NCBI RefSeq assembly: GCF_003399625.1
Contig: NZ_NBXA01000021.1
Span: forward strand, 208,123-272,122
DNA: 64,000 bases
Origin: Subtercola boreus
Lineage (GTDB): Bacteria; Actinomycetota; Actinomycetes; Actinomycetales; Microbacteriaceae
Direction of reading: 5' to 3'
Part shown: positions 17,978 to 28,153 of the stretch, one piece after another
How the letters are laid out: each line of letters begins with the position of its first letter
How positions within the stretch are numbered: position 1 is the first letter of the stretch
Translations under genes and position numbers: made by a program
The notes under the pieces: model-generated
Seen by the model: only the letters and a program-made list of their open reading frames with translations
Told to the model about the DNA's origin: nothing
Database searches by the model: none

Positions 17978-19291
17978 CTACTCGAGGTAGTCGCGCAGGG
18001 ACTGCGACCGCGACGGGTGACGGAGCTTGGCCATGGTCTTCGACTCGATCTGGCGGATGCGCTCACGCGTCACACCGAACGTGTCGCCGATCTGGTCGAG
18101 AGTCTTCGGCATGCCGTCCCCCAGGCCGAAGCGCATGCGGATGACGCCCGCTTCACGCTCGGACAGGGAGTCGAGCAGCGACTCGAGCTGCTTCTGCAGC
18201 ATCGTGAAGCCCACGGCGTCGGCGGGGACGACCGCTTCGGTGTCCTCGATGAGGTCACCGAACTCGCTGTCGCCGTCTTCACCCAGAGGCGTGTGCAGCG
18301 AGATCGGCTCGCGGCCGTACTTCTGAACCTCGACGACCTTCTCGGGCGTCATGTCGAGCTCGCGGCTGAGCTCCTCGGGCGTGGGCTCGCGGCCCAGGTC
18401 CTGGAGCATCTGGCGCTGCACGCGGGCGAGCTTGTTGATGACCTCGACCATGTGCACCGGAATACGGATGGTGCGGGCCTGGTCGGCCATGGCGCGGGTG
18501 ATGGCCTGGCGGATCCACCAGGTCGCATACGTCGAGAACTTGAAGCCCTTGGTGTAGTCGAACTTCTCGACGGCACGGATGAGGCCCAGGTTTCCCTCCT
18601 GGATGAGGTCGAGGAACTGCATTCCGCGGCCGGTGTAGCGCTTGGCGAGCGAGACCACGAGACGGAGGTTGGCGCCGAGCAGGTGGCTCTTCGCTCGCTG
18701 TCCGTCTTTCGCGACCCACTGCAGCTCGCGCTTGGCGGACGGGCTGAGACCCTCGGAGTTCGCCAGCTTGTCTTCGGCGAACAGGCCCGCCTCGATGCGC
18801 ATCGCGAGCTCGACCTCTTCGGCCGCGTTCAGCAGGGCGACCTTACCGATCTGCTTCAGGTAGTCCTTGACGGGGTCGGCCGTCGCGCCTGTGATGGCGC
18901 TCGAGTACACGGGCACGTCGTCGTCGTCGTCGACGAGCGACAGTACGAGCGCACCGGTCGGCAGGGCCTCGGTCGCCGCGCTCTTGGGGCTGTCGTCGTC
19001 GGAGTCGTCGTCGCCCGTTGCAGCGGCATCACCGTCGACGGCAGCCTCGCCCTCGGCTACGACCACAACGGCGTCGTCAGTGGCGTCAGTCTCGAGCTCG
19101 CCGGCGTCGACCGCATCCTCTTCTTCGGAGTCGGGATCGGACTTCGCCTTGCTGGCCGTCGCCCTGCCCTTGGCAGCTGTCTTCGTGGCTTTCGGAGCCG
19201 CCGTCTTGGCGGGGGTCTTGACTGCCGCCTTCGCGGCAGTGGAGGTCTTCGTGGCGGCGGCTTTTGCCGCAGGAGCCTTCGTGGTGGCCAT
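17978..19291 (-). CDS. rpoD: RNA polymerase primary sigma factor
   Basis: 437 aa. Region 1 is replaced by a Lys/Ala-rich tail followed by a long acidic segment, as in actinobacterial HrdB/SigA. Region 2 reads [35 protein letters not shown] and [17 protein letters not shown] (2.3-2.4, -10 binding). Region 4.2 is [20 protein letters not shown] (-35 helix-turn-helix). The ATG at 19289-19291 has AAAGGTGAT 5-6 nt before it, a strong ribosome site, and beats the ATG 3 codons upstream. murT begins 4 bp downstream, so a cell-wall enzyme pair is transcribed behind the housekeeping sigma factor. Confidence 0.97.
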   Translation of the reverse strand: MATTKAPAAKAAATKTSTAAKAAVKTPAKTAAPKATKTAAKGRATASKAKSDPDSEEEDAVDAGELETDATDDAVVVVAEGEAAVDGDAAATGDDDSDDDSPKSAATEALPTGALVLSLVDDDDDVPVYSSAITGATADPVKDYLKQIGKVALLNAAEEVELAMRIEAGLFAEDKLANSEGLSPSAKRELQWVAKDGQRAKSHLLGANLRLVVSLAKRYTGRGMQFLDLIQEGNLGLIRAVEKFDYTKGFKFSTYATWWIRQAITRAMADQARTIRIPVHMVEVINKLARVQRQMLQDLGREPTPEELSRELDMTPEKVVEVQKYGREPISLHTPLGEDGDSEFGDLIEDTEAVVPADAVGFTMLQKQLESLLDSLSEREAGVIRMRFGLGDGMPKTLDQIGDTFGVTRERIRQIESKTMAKLRHPSRSQSLRDYLE

Positions 19292-19375
19292 ATGGATCAC
19301 CTTTCACACGGGAAGAGGTTGCGATGGGACGTAAGAGATCTGCGCCCCCGCGCCACTGTCACCCAGAGTTGTTTT

Positions 19376-19400
19376 TTGACATTACTAAGACCCATGTCAA
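19376..19400. promoter_or_regulatory. Inverted repeat TTGACAT-N11-ATGTCAA upstream of rpoD
   Basis: Perfect 7-bp arms at 19376-19382 and 19394-19400, about 85-110 bp before the rpoD ATG and downstream of a likely promoter. Reads as an operator or a weak leader hairpin; the arm TTGACA also looks like a -35 element. No regulator can be named. Confidence 0.45.
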
Positions 19401-19456
19401 GTGCTGGGACTCTGTGTGGCCGACATGCGGACCACCCCAACACAAGAACGGGTCTC

Positions 19457-19484
19457 TGTCTACAATTATTGCACGGATTGCGAA
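19457..19484 (-). promoter_or_regulatory. Candidate rpoD promoter
   Basis: On the minus strand TTCGCA (19479-19484) and TAGACA (19457-19462) are 16 bp apart, roughly 165 bp before the rpoD ATG. The transcript would carry a long leader including the TTGACAT inverted repeat. Confidence 0.4.
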
Positions 19485-19509
19485 CCTTGGCTGACAGGTG
19501 GCGCTTTTG

Positions 19510-20823
19510 TCAAGTCCGCTTTCGGGCCCAGGCCGCAGAGAGTGCAACCCAGAGCGGCCCCACCGATATTCCCTCGTCTTCCTCCAGCTGCAGGCGGGCC
19601 CGCCGACGGGCGTTGAGGAGGAACAGCACTCCGATCCCGATGATGACGTACTGCACCGCGAACGCGATCCGGAAGGCGTTCACGTCGTAGAGATCCGCAC
19701 TGAATCCCGCGGTGTGCAGGGCATCCAGGATGACTCCGATGAGAAAGAGCATCACGAAGCTCGCCGTGAACCCGCCGACGTTCACCACGCCGTTCGCCGA
19801 CCCGAGCGTGTGCGGCGGGTTGAAGGTGCGGGCGAAGTCGAACCCGATGAGGGATCCGGGCCCACCGGCCCCCATCGACACGACGAGCACCACCATCAGC
19901 CAGAGCGGCGGGGCGACGGGCCAGAGGAGCACGGCCGTCCAGACGACAGCCAGCATCACCACGATCCCGATCACCAGGTTCGAGCGCCGCATCGGGAACC
20001 TTGCCGTCAGCACACCCAGGATCGGGCCCGACACCAGACCCACCAGCACGATCACGACGAGGAGGCCCGACGCCAGCCCGGGGCTGTAGCCGAGGGCCGA
20101 CACCATGAAGGGGAAGCCCCAGAAGATCGTGAACACCGTGCCCGAGGACTGCGTGACGAAGTGCGACCAGAACCCGAGCTGCGTTCCGGGCCGGCGGAGA
20201 GTCGGGCCGAGCCGGGACAGCACGTCGCGAAGGGTCGGCTGGGTGCCGACCACGGCATCGGCCGGACGGTCGGCGAGCACGATGACACCGAGGATGAACG
20301 CCAGCACACCGACGGCCGCCGCGGAAGCAAAGGCGGTCGTCCAGCCGGCGGCGTGCAGCACGATGGCGAACGGCACGGCCGAGAGGATCTGGCCGATCGC
20401 TCCGAGGTTACCCATCCACTGGGACAGCTGCGGCACGATCCGACCCGAGAACCACGAGTTCACCAGCCTGATGACCGAGATGAAGACAGCCGAGTCTCCT
20501 GCACCGACGAGGATCCGGCCGAGGATCGCCGTGCCGACGTCTGTCGAGAAGGCGAGGGTCAGCTGGCCGACAACCATCACGGCGGTTCCCACCACGATCA
20601 GTGCTTTCGGTCCGACCCGGTCGATCAGGATGCCGTTCGGGATCTGGAGCGCCGCGTAGACGATCAGCTGCACGACGGCCAGGCTCGACAGGATCGCGGC
20701 CGACGTATCGAAGCGTTCAGCGGCGGAGACGCCCGCCACCCCGAGCGTGGTCCGCTGGAGCACCGCCGACACGTAGGCCAGGGCGGCGATCCCGAAGACG
20801 AACCACGACCGTTTTGAGTTCAC
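19510..20823 (-). CDS. Major facilitator superfamily transporter
   Basis: 437 aa with about 12 hydrophobic helices. Between TM2 and TM3 the MFS loop reads GILIDRVGPKALIV. TM4 holds RILVGAGDSAVFISVIRLVNSWF, and the mid-loop is ADRPADAVVGTQPTLRDVL. Resembles metabolite:H+ symporters more than drug efflux pumps, but the substrate is unknown. GTG start at 20821-20823 with TAAACT 6 nt upstream, a leaderless layout. Same strand as rpoD, 218 bp away. Confidence 0.88.
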   Translation of the reverse strand: MNSKRSWFVFGIAALAYVSAVLQRTTLGVAGVSAAERFDTSAAILSSLAVVQLIVYAALQIPNGILIDRVGPKALIVVGTAVMVVGQLTLAFSTDVGTAILGRILVGAGDSAVFISVIRLVNSWFSGRIVPQLSQWMGNLGAIGQILSAVPFAIVLHAAGWTTAFASAAAVGVLAFILGVIVLADRPADAVVGTQPTLRDVLSRLGPTLRRPGTQLGFWSHFVTQSSGTVFTIFWGFPFMVSALGYSPGLASGLLVVIVLVGLVSGPILGVLTARFPMRRSNLVIGIVVMLAVVWTAVLLWPVAPPLWLMVVLVVSMGAGGPGSLIGFDFARTFNPPHTLGSANGVVNVGGFTASFVMLFLIGVILDALHTAGFSADLYDVNAFRIAFAVQYVIIGIGVLFLLNARRRARLQLEEDEGISVGPLWVALSAAWARKRT

Positions 20824-20829
20824 CGGTCA

Positions 20830-20835
20830 AGTTTA
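20830..20835 (-). promoter_or_regulatory. -10 box of the MFS gene, leaderless type
   Basis: TAAACT on the minus strand, 6 nt before the GTG start. Confidence 0.5.
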
Positions 20836-20853
20836 CCGATGGTGAGAGGTGCC

Positions 20854-21789
20854 CTACAGTCCGCCGAAACCGGGTCCCGAGTCGTCACCGCGGCGTTTGA
20901 TCGCCAGGAAGTTCTCGAGTTCCGCTGCGATCTCGTCGGCGGAGGGAAGCTCGCCGTCTTCGTCGGTCAGCGGCGAACGCACGCCGGCATTCTGCATGTA
21001 GCTGTCGTGTCGTTCCTCGAGCGTGCCGACCAGCTTCTCGAGTTCGGCGTTCGCCTTCACCTGCTGGTCGATCTTCGTGAGGAACTCACGCCCCTCTTCC
21101 CGCAGCCTGTCGGTCGGGAAGATGAGCCCGGTCGCCGCGCTGATGCTCTCGAGAGACGAGACCGCAGCGAGGGGGTACTCGGTGTCGGCGAGGTAGTGCG
21201 GGATGAGCAGCACGAATCCTGCCACCGGGTGTCCCAGCTGCTGCAGCCGGTACTCGGCCAGGTGCAGCACGTTCGCCGGAACCTGGGTGTGCGGCCGCCA
21301 CACCGACAGGGCATCGGTCAGTTCGACCCGGTTGCCGCTCACCGTCACTCCGATGGCTCGGGTGTGCGGCACGGGCATCGGGATCGCGTGCACCCAGGTC
21401 GTGGTCTTCGCCTGGAACCGGTCGACCAGGTGCACGATCGCCGCGGTGAACTGCTCCCAGCGGAAGTCGGGCTCGAATCCGTTCAGGAAGAGGAACTGCT
21501 GGCCCAGCTCGTCGCTGACGAGATAGAGCCGGAGGGTCTGCGGCTGGTAGTCGCTCAGGTGGTCCTGGTCGAAGTCCACGATGGGCCGGCGGGCACGGTA
21601 GTCCAGCAGGATGTCGGGGTCGAACTCGGCGACCACGCGGTTGTTCAGGGTGTCGAGCACGTAGTCGCCGAACTGGCTCACCGCGGCCCCCGCGTCGGTG
21701 AAACCGGTCAGCGCGGCCACGAGTGGCAACCCCTCTGGAATCAGGTCGACCTCGTCTGCCAGCTCGAACAACTCAGTCGGATCCTTCAT
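20854..21789 (-). CDS. PAC2 family protein
   Basis: 311 aa. PAC2 proteins are distant relatives of eukaryotic proteasome assembly chaperone 2; actinobacterial members often lie near Pup-proteasome genes, but none of those is seen here. Visible: LVAALTGFTDAGAAVSQF near the N-terminus, LLDYRARRPIVDFDQDHL, HTRAIGVTVSG, AGFVLLIPHYLADTEYP and an alpha-helical C-terminal tail (about 225-300) probably forming a coiled coil. The molecular role is unproven. TAGAGT 6 nt before the ATG. Confidence 0.88.
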   Translation of the reverse strand: MKDPTELFELADEVDLIPEGLPLVAALTGFTDAGAAVSQFGDYVLDTLNNRVVAEFDPDILLDYRARRPIVDFDQDHLSDYQPQTLRLYLVSDELGQQFLFLNGFEPDFRWEQFTAAIVHLVDRFQAKTTTWVHAIPMPVPHTRAIGVTVSGNRVELTDALSVWRPHTQVPANVLHLAEYRLQQLGHPVAGFVLLIPHYLADTEYPLAAVSSLESISAATGLIFPTDRLREEGREFLTKIDQQVKANAELEKLVGTLEERHDSYMQNAGVRSPLTDEDGELPSADEIAAELENFLAIKRRGDDSGPGFGGL

Positions 21790-21795
21790 GTACCC

Positions 21796-21801
21796 ACTCT
21801 A
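21796..21801 (-). promoter_or_regulatory. -10 box of the PAC2 gene, leaderless type
   Basis: TAGAGT on the minus strand, 6 nt before the ATG. Divergent from the pepA promoter 80 bp away. Confidence 0.5.
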
Positions 21802-21880
21802 ATCCGGTCACCGCCCGGCACCCGCTGGGAACGGTCCGCCCGTGGCGAACGCAGGCGCCGTGGTGACACATCGGCGTAGA

Positions 21881-21886
21881 TAGGGT
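21881..21886 (+). promoter_or_regulatory. -10 box of pepA, leaderless type
   Basis: TAGGGT followed by 7 nt and the pepA ATG, with no ribosome site in between. Confidence 0.55.
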
Positions 21887-21893
21887 TAAGCGC

Positions 21894-23405
21894 ATGAGCC
21901 TCTACGATATTTCCGTCACGTCACAGTCCGCCGCAGAGTTCGCTGCGGATGCCCTCGTCCTCGCTGTCTCGAAGGTGGATGACCGCGTGGTCATCCTGGG
22001 CGGTGAGGGCCTGCCGGGCGAGGCGCGATCCGCCCTCGAGGGCATGTTCGAGGGCCTCGGGTTCGGCGGCAAGAAGGATGAGGTGCAGCGGGTCGGGCCC
22101 ATCGCGGGCATCCAGTCCCCTGTCGTGATCCTGGTGGGGCTCGGCGCGTCCGATGCAACGCCGGATGCCCTGCGGTACGCCGCCGGGGCCGCCACCCGTC
22201 GCGTGCGGGGCTTCGACACCGTCGCGCTCGGCCTTCCCGTCACCTCGGTGGCGGATGCCCGGGCGATCCTCGAAGGCGCGGCCATGGGCGCCTACGACTA
22301 CACCGAGTACCGGTTCTCGACGATGGAGGGCCGCTCCCGGGCGGCCAGCAGCCTGGTGCTCGCGACCGCGTTCGAGGGCGCCGAGTCGGCCGTGGTTCCG
22401 GCCCGTGAGACGGCCCGCGCCGTCGCCCTGGTGCGGGACCTCGTGAACGCTCCCCCGCTCGACCTCTATCCCGAGTCCTTCGTCGAGGAGGCCCGGCGGG
22501 CTGCGGGTGAACTTCCGGTCGACCTGAAGGTGTGGGACGTGCCTGCGCTCGAAGCCGAGGGCTTCGGCGGGATCGTCGGTGTGGGGCAGGGCTCCACGCG
22601 CGGCCCGCGACTCGTCAGGGTCTCGTACCAGCCGAGCGGTGCATCCCGGCACCTCGCGCTCGTCGGCAAGGGCATCACGTTCGACTCCGGCGGACTCTCG
22701 CTGAAGCCCCCGGCCTCGATGATCGGCATGAAGGACGACATGACGGGAGCCGCGACCGTTCTCGCTGTGGCTCTCGCCGCCGCCGCTCTCGACCTGCCCG
22801 TCCGCATCACGGCGTGGCTGTGTCTTGCCGAGAACATGCCCTCGGGTTCGGCGATCCGCCCCGGTGACGTGCTGAAGATCCACGGCGGCAAGACCGTCGA
22901 GGTGCTGAACACCGACGCGGAGGGGCGCCTCGTGCTGGCCGACGGCCTGGTCGCGGCGAGCGAGGAGCACCCTGACGCGATCATCGATGTGGCGACACTG
23001 ACCGGCGCGCAGGTCACGGCGCTCGGCAACCGGTATGTCGGAGTCATGGGCGAGAACGATCTCGTCGCGTCAGTACTCGCGTCGGCGACATCCACCGCAG
23101 AGACGCTCTGGCACATGCCGATGCCCGCGGAGCTCCGGCCGCTGCTGAACTCGGACATCGCCGACCTGCAGAACATCAAGCCGGGCAACACGGCGGGTGG
23201 GATGCTCATCGCGGCGATCTTCCTGCGGGAGTTCGTCGGGCAGAAGGCCGATGGCAGCGGTCCGATCCCGTGGACGCACCTCGACATCGCGGGCCCCGCG
23301 CTGAACGGCGGCGAGGGTTACGGTTTCACCGGCAAGGGGCCGACCGGCGTGACCGTCCGCACGCTGATCGACCTGGCCGAAAGGATGAGCACCGAGGGAG
23401 CGTAG
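21894..23405 (+). CDS. pepA: Leucyl aminopeptidase (M17 family)
   Basis: 503 aa, standard M17 length. Releases N-terminal residues from peptides with a two-metal site in a cytosolic hexamer. The C-terminal catalytic domain has VGKGITFDSGGLSLKP (Lys and Asp ligands), MKDDMTGAATVL and the family signature NTDAEGRLVLAD (Asp, Glu ligands, catalytic Arg). AIIDVATLTGAQV and IADLQNIKPGNTAGG follow as expected. Divergent from the PAC2 gene; lpd starts 94 bp downstream with its own likely promoter. Confidence 0.96.
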   Translation: MSLYDISVTSQSAAEFAADALVLAVSKVDDRVVILGGEGLPGEARSALEGMFEGLGFGGKKDEVQRVGPIAGIQSPVVILVGLGASDATPDALRYAAGAATRRVRGFDTVALGLPVTSVADARAILEGAAMGAYDYTEYRFSTMEGRSRAASSLVLATAFEGAESAVVPARETARAVALVRDLVNAPPLDLYPESFVEEARRAAGELPVDLKVWDVPALEAEGFGGIVGVGQGSTRGPRLVRVSYQPSGASRHLALVGKGITFDSGGLSLKPPASMIGMKDDMTGAATVLAVALAAAALDLPVRITAWLCLAENMPSGSAIRPGDVLKIHGGKTVEVLNTDAEGRLVLADGLVAASEEHPDAIIDVATLTGAQVTALGNRYVGVMGENDLVASVLASATSTAETLWHMPMPAELRPLLNSDIADLQNIKPGNTAGGMLIAAIFLREFVGQKADGSGPIPWTHLDIAGPALNGGEGYGFTGKGPTGVTVRTLIDLAERMSTEGA

Positions 23406-23411
23406 TAGGCT
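23406..23411 (+). promoter_or_regulatory. Candidate -10 box of lpd
   Basis: TAGGCT immediately after the pepA stop, giving a leader of about 80 nt before the lpd GTG. Confidence 0.45.
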
Positions 23412-23499
23412 CAGTTGGGCGAAAAAACAACTCGCCGTCAAGACACCTGCCGAGGCGCGGGTGCAGTCACCAAGCTCGATGCATAAGGGAGTCTCTCAA

Positions 23500-24873
23500 G
23501 TGTCGGAAACCAATTTTGACATCGTCGTCCTCGGCGGCGGGAGTGGTGGCTACGCTGCCGCCCTCCGCGCCGTGCAGCTCGGCTTCACCGTCGCGCTGGT
23601 CGAGAAGGACAAACTCGGCGGCACGTGCCTTCACCGCGGGTGCATCCCCACCAAAGCGCTGCTGCACTCTGCCGAGGTCGCGGATGTCTCGCGTGAATCC
23701 GCCAAGTACGGCGTGAACACGACGTTCAACGGTGTCGACATCGCTGCGGTCACCGCATACCGCGAGGGCATCGTCACCAGCAAGTTCAAGGGGCTCGAGG
23801 GCCTCATCAAGGCGCGGAAGATCACTGTCGTCCGCGGTGAGGGCAAGCTCGTCGCCCCCAAGACGGTGCAGGTCGGAGACGACCTCTACACCGGCAAGAA
23901 CATGATCCTCGCCACGGGGTCGTACTCACGCACGCTCCCGGGCCTCGAGATCGGTGGCCGCGTCATCACGAGCGAGACCGCACTCGCGCTCGACTACATC
24001 CCCAAGAAGGTCGCGATCCTGGGTGGCGGTGTCATCGGGGTCGAGTTCGCCAGCGTGTGGAAGTCGTTCGGTGCCGAGGTGTCGATCATCGAAGCTCTCC
24101 CGCACCTCGTTCCCAACGAAGAGGAGTCGGTCTCCAAGCAGTTCGAGCGGGCCTACCGCAAGCGCGGCATCGAGTTCTCCCTGGGCATCCGTTTCCAGAG
24201 CGTCACGCAGAACGACCAGGGCGTGGTCGTGACCCTCGAGAACGGCACCACCGTCGAGGCCGACCTCTTGCTGGTGGCCGTCGGCCGTGGTCCGTCGACG
24301 GCGGGGCTCGGCTTCGAAGAGGCGGGCGTCACCATCGACCGCGGGTTCGTCATCACGAACGAGCGGCTGCAGACGAACCTCGAGGGCGTCTACGCTGTCG
24401 GCGACATCGTTCCCGGTCTCCAGCTCGCGCACCGCGGATTCCAGCAGGGCATCTTCGTCGCCGAGGAGATCGCGGGCCTCAAGCCGCAGGTCGTCGACGA
24501 CGTGAACATCCCGAAGGTCACCTACTCCGACCCCGAGGTCGCCTCCGTGGGCTACACCGAGGCGAAGGCCGCCGAGAAGTTCGGTGCCGACAAGGTCTCG
24601 TCGTACGACTACAACCTCGCCGGCAACGGCAAGAGCCACATCATCGGCACCGCCGGTTCGGTGAAGGTCGTGCGGGTGAACGACGGCCCGGTCGTCGGCA
24701 TCCACATGATCGGCGCCCGCGTCGGCGAGCTCATCGGCGAGGGCCAGCTCATCGTCAACTGGGAGGCCTACCCCGAAGACGTCGCGTCGCTCGTGCACGC
24801 GCACCCCACGCAGAACGAAGCACTCGGTGAAGCGCACCTCGCGCTCGCCGGCAAACCGCTTCACGCGATGTAG
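23500..24873 (+). CDS. lpd: Dihydrolipoyl dehydrogenase (E3)
   Basis: 457 aa. FAD enzyme that reoxidises dihydrolipoyl groups of 2-oxo acid dehydrogenase complexes. N-terminal FAD site VVLGGGSGGYAA, redox disulfide GGTCLHRGCIP (Cys43, Cys48), NAD site VAILGGGVIGVEFA, second FAD motif VYAVGDI and the C-terminal active-site HAHPTQNEAL. GTG start at 23500 has GGGAG 8 nt before it; an ATG 7 codons upstream is possible. Followed by the E2 gene. The 12 nt before the start (GGAGTCTCTCAA) are identical to those before glnA. Confidence 0.96.
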   Translation: MSETNFDIVVLGGGSGGYAAALRAVQLGFTVALVEKDKLGGTCLHRGCIPTKALLHSAEVADVSRESAKYGVNTTFNGVDIAAVTAYREGIVTSKFKGLEGLIKARKITVVRGEGKLVAPKTVQVGDDLYTGKNMILATGSYSRTLPGLEIGGRVITSETALALDYIPKKVAILGGGVIGVEFASVWKSFGAEVSIIEALPHLVPNEEESVSKQFERAYRKRGIEFSLGIRFQSVTQNDQGVVVTLENGTTVEADLLLVAVGRGPSTAGLGFEEAGVTIDRGFVITNERLQTNLEGVYAVGDIVPGLQLAHRGFQQGIFVAEEIAGLKPQVVDDVNIPKVTYSDPEVASVGYTEAKAAEKFGADKVSSYDYNLAGNGKSHIIGTAGSVKVVRVNDGPVVGIHMIGARVGELIGEGQLIVNWEAYPEDVASLVHAHPTQNEALGEAHLALAGKPLHAM

Positions 24874-24880
24874 CACCCCT

Positions 24881-24908
24881 GCCCGCCGTCGCTCCTGCGG
24901 CGGCGGGC
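24881..24908 (+). terminator. Terminator after lpd
   Basis: GCCCGCCGTCGC-tcct-GCGGCGGCGGGC, a 12-bp stem with one G-U, 8 nt past the lpd stop. It separates lpd from the E2 gene. Confidence 0.75.
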
Positions 24909-25048
24909 ATTGCACGCGCCCAGCGCAACCGGGCCGTGCAGCAGCACCCCGCGAGAGGGCCGCCCGCCTAAACTCGTACCGAGTGACTGTACGAACTGAC
25001 ACACTGAACACGCAGAACTGAAACCTTCTGCGAAGAGGAGACCTACCG

Positions 25049-26542
<1,494 letters not shown>

Positions 26543-26561
26543 GAGGAATCCGGAACCGGGC

Positions 26562-27947
26562 CTACGCCCAGTCACCGAACAACTCCCGAAGACGCCAACC
26601 GGCCTCGCCCTTCACCAGAAGGAGCGAGGCCGGTTCTCGTTGTGGATCAGCCTCCACCACCTCCACGAGCGCCGAGGCCCCCGCGGTCTGCACCAGCCGG
26701 AGCATGCCAGGCGCCACAGTCCTGCCGACGCCGGGCGCCAGAGTTCCGCCGACACCCGGCGGGACCGCGGACAACGCGTCGGCGACCGACGCCGCGTCCG
26801 CCTGCAGTACAGCCGAAGCTGCCTGTTCGGCGCCACGGAGACAGGTCTCTGATCTCGCCGCCAGGCAGCGGGCCCGGAGATCGAGAAGGGCGCTTGCCGC
26901 CGCGACGGGGTCCGCGGCCACCACGGCCGCCGATTCCGCCGCAGAGATCGTGGCCGCCACCGAGGGTGAAGCGGTTGCGGGTGCAGCGGTTGCGGGTGCA
27001 GCAGATCCGGGTGTCGCGGAGGTGGGTGCAGCAGATCCGGGTGTCGCGGAGGTGGGTGCAGCAGATCCGGGTGTCGCGGAGGTGGGTGCAGCAGATCCGG
27101 GTGCTGCGGAGGTGGGTGCCGCGGGCGATTCCGCTCCGCGGCCTCCAGCACCGCCGACCGGCAGGGTGACCAGCGCACCGACGACGGCCAGTGCGCAGAC
27201 CGTGATGGCCACTGCCACAGTACGCAGCCGGACCCGCCGGCCCCTCTCCCGCGCGCCCACCCACGCCCCCGCGGAGCCGCCTCGCTGGCGCAGCCAGGTG
27301 ATCGCCCCCGTCAGCCCGGACCTCATGCGCGCCCGAAGACGATCCGCCTCCGCGTCGTCGCGGGCCACCGCATCGACCTCAGCCTGCACGCTGGCAAGCG
27401 CGCCGGCACTCTCCGAACCCCAGTCGTACTCCTCTTCGGCGAGACCCCTGCCCTCCCCCGGTACTGGCACCGGCAACGGCACGCCCAGCGCGAACAACCA
27501 CTCCTCGCACTCCCGCACGAACGGTTCCCGTCGCCCGTGCTCCAGCCTGGACAACGCCTCGACGAGGAACGGGAGCGCGCCCGCACCGCCGCCACCACCC
27601 GCACCGCCTCCACCACCCGCACCGCCGGCACCTAACGCGCCGCCAGCACCCGACGAACCGACGGGCACCACCTGACGCACGAGCTCGACGAACCGCCGGC
27701 AGTCATCGACCATGGCCGCCCGGAAGGACGGTGCCAGAACATCACCTCGCCTGTGCTCAACGCAGTCGTCCCAGCCATCGAAGGTTGCTCGTCCCGTGTC
27801 GTCGAACAGCACCGTCTCGATCGAGACCCGACCGTGAGTGCAGTCGAGTGAGTGCAGGTCGTCAAGGGTGTGCAGCAGAGGCACGAGCACGGTGACGGCC
27901 TCCCCCGCGGCAAGCGGGCGCTCGGCCAACAGGGTGGCGAGCGTCAT
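26562..27947 (-). CDS. Kinase-like (degenerate) membrane protein with 10-residue repeats
   Basis: About 461 aa; the start is uncertain (ATG 27947 chosen, ATG 28010 possible). Not recognised as a named family. The N-terminal part (LHTLDDLHSLDCTHGRVSIETVLFDD) resembles a Ser/Thr kinase catalytic loop with the HRD and Asn residues replaced, so it is probably inactive. Residues ~100-140 are Gly/Ala rich. One membrane helix, VAVAITVCALAVVGALVTL, leads into an outside Ala/Pro/Ser linker built of four GSAAPTSATP-type repeats and then a small C-terminal domain ending LLLVKGEAGWRLRELFGDWA. Possibly a sensor on the cell surface; function not assigned. Confidence 0.75.
   Translation of the reverse strand: MTLATLLAERPLAAGEAVTVLVPLLHTLDDLHSLDCTHGRVSIETVLFDDTGRATFDGWDDCVEHRRGDVLAPSFRAAMVDDCRRFVELVRQVVPVGSSGAGGALGAGGAGGGGGAGGGGGAGALPFLVEALSRLEHGRREPFVRECEEWLFALGVPLPVPVPGEGRGLAEEEYDWGSESAGALASVQAEVDAVARDDAEADRLRARMRSGLTGAITWLRQRGGSAGAWVGARERGRRVRLRTVAVAITVCALAVVGALVTLPVGGAGGRGAESPAAPTSAAPGSAAPTSATPGSAAPTSATPGSAAPTSATPGSAAPATAAPATASPSVAATISAAESAAVVAADPVAAASALLDLRARCLAARSETCLRGAEQAASAVLQADAASVADALSAVPPGVGGTLAPGVGRTVAPGMLRLVQTAGASALVEVVEADPQREPASLLLVKGEAGWRLRELFGDWA
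26597..26635 (+). terminator. Hairpin downstream of sucB inside the convergent gene
   Basis: AACCGGCCTCGC and GCGAGGCCGGTT are perfect 12-bp arms 15 nt apart, 55 bp past the sucB stop. They lie in codons of the convergent membrane-protein gene, which is 20 bp from sucB. Probably the sucB terminator. Confidence 0.6.
27001..27120. repeat. Four 30-bp tandem repeats in the kinase-like gene
   Basis: Unit GCAGATCCGGGTGTCGCGGA plus GGTGGGTGCA, four in a row with only 2-3 differences in the last copy. They are in frame and encode the GSAAPTSATP repeats on the minus strand. Two 15-bp half-like units (GCGGTTGCGGGTGCA) precede them at 26971-27000. Copy number is likely to vary between strains. Confidence 0.9.
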
Positions 27948-28141
27948 CCGTGACGTGGAGGGGGTGCGGGACGCGGAGGGTGTGCGGGACGCGGAGAGTG
28001 TTCGGTGCATGGAACACGAGCCTGCCGCCAGACAGCGGCACCCGGGCATCCAGAACCCGCATCTGTGGACAGTTCGCCCACAGCGCCACAAGTGGACGAG
28101 CGGATGCGGCCTTCCGAGCATCCGTCGACGTTCCGACTCGG

Positions 28142-28147
28142 TACCAT
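28142..28147 (+). promoter_or_regulatory. -10 box of the DUF4191 gene, leaderless type
   Basis: TACCAT, then GGGGGT (6 nt), then the ATG. Confidence 0.45.
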
Positions 28148-28153
28148 GGGGGT

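Noticed and set aside
27001..27120. Possible CRISPR array from 30-bp repeats
   Set aside because: Units are contiguous with no spacers and are in frame within a gene; no cas gene is near.
26704..27675. 323-codon plus-strand frame opposite the kinase-like gene
   Set aside because: Consists of Ala/Pro/Asp/Gly repeats mirroring the GSAAPTSATP repeats; no start site or domain.
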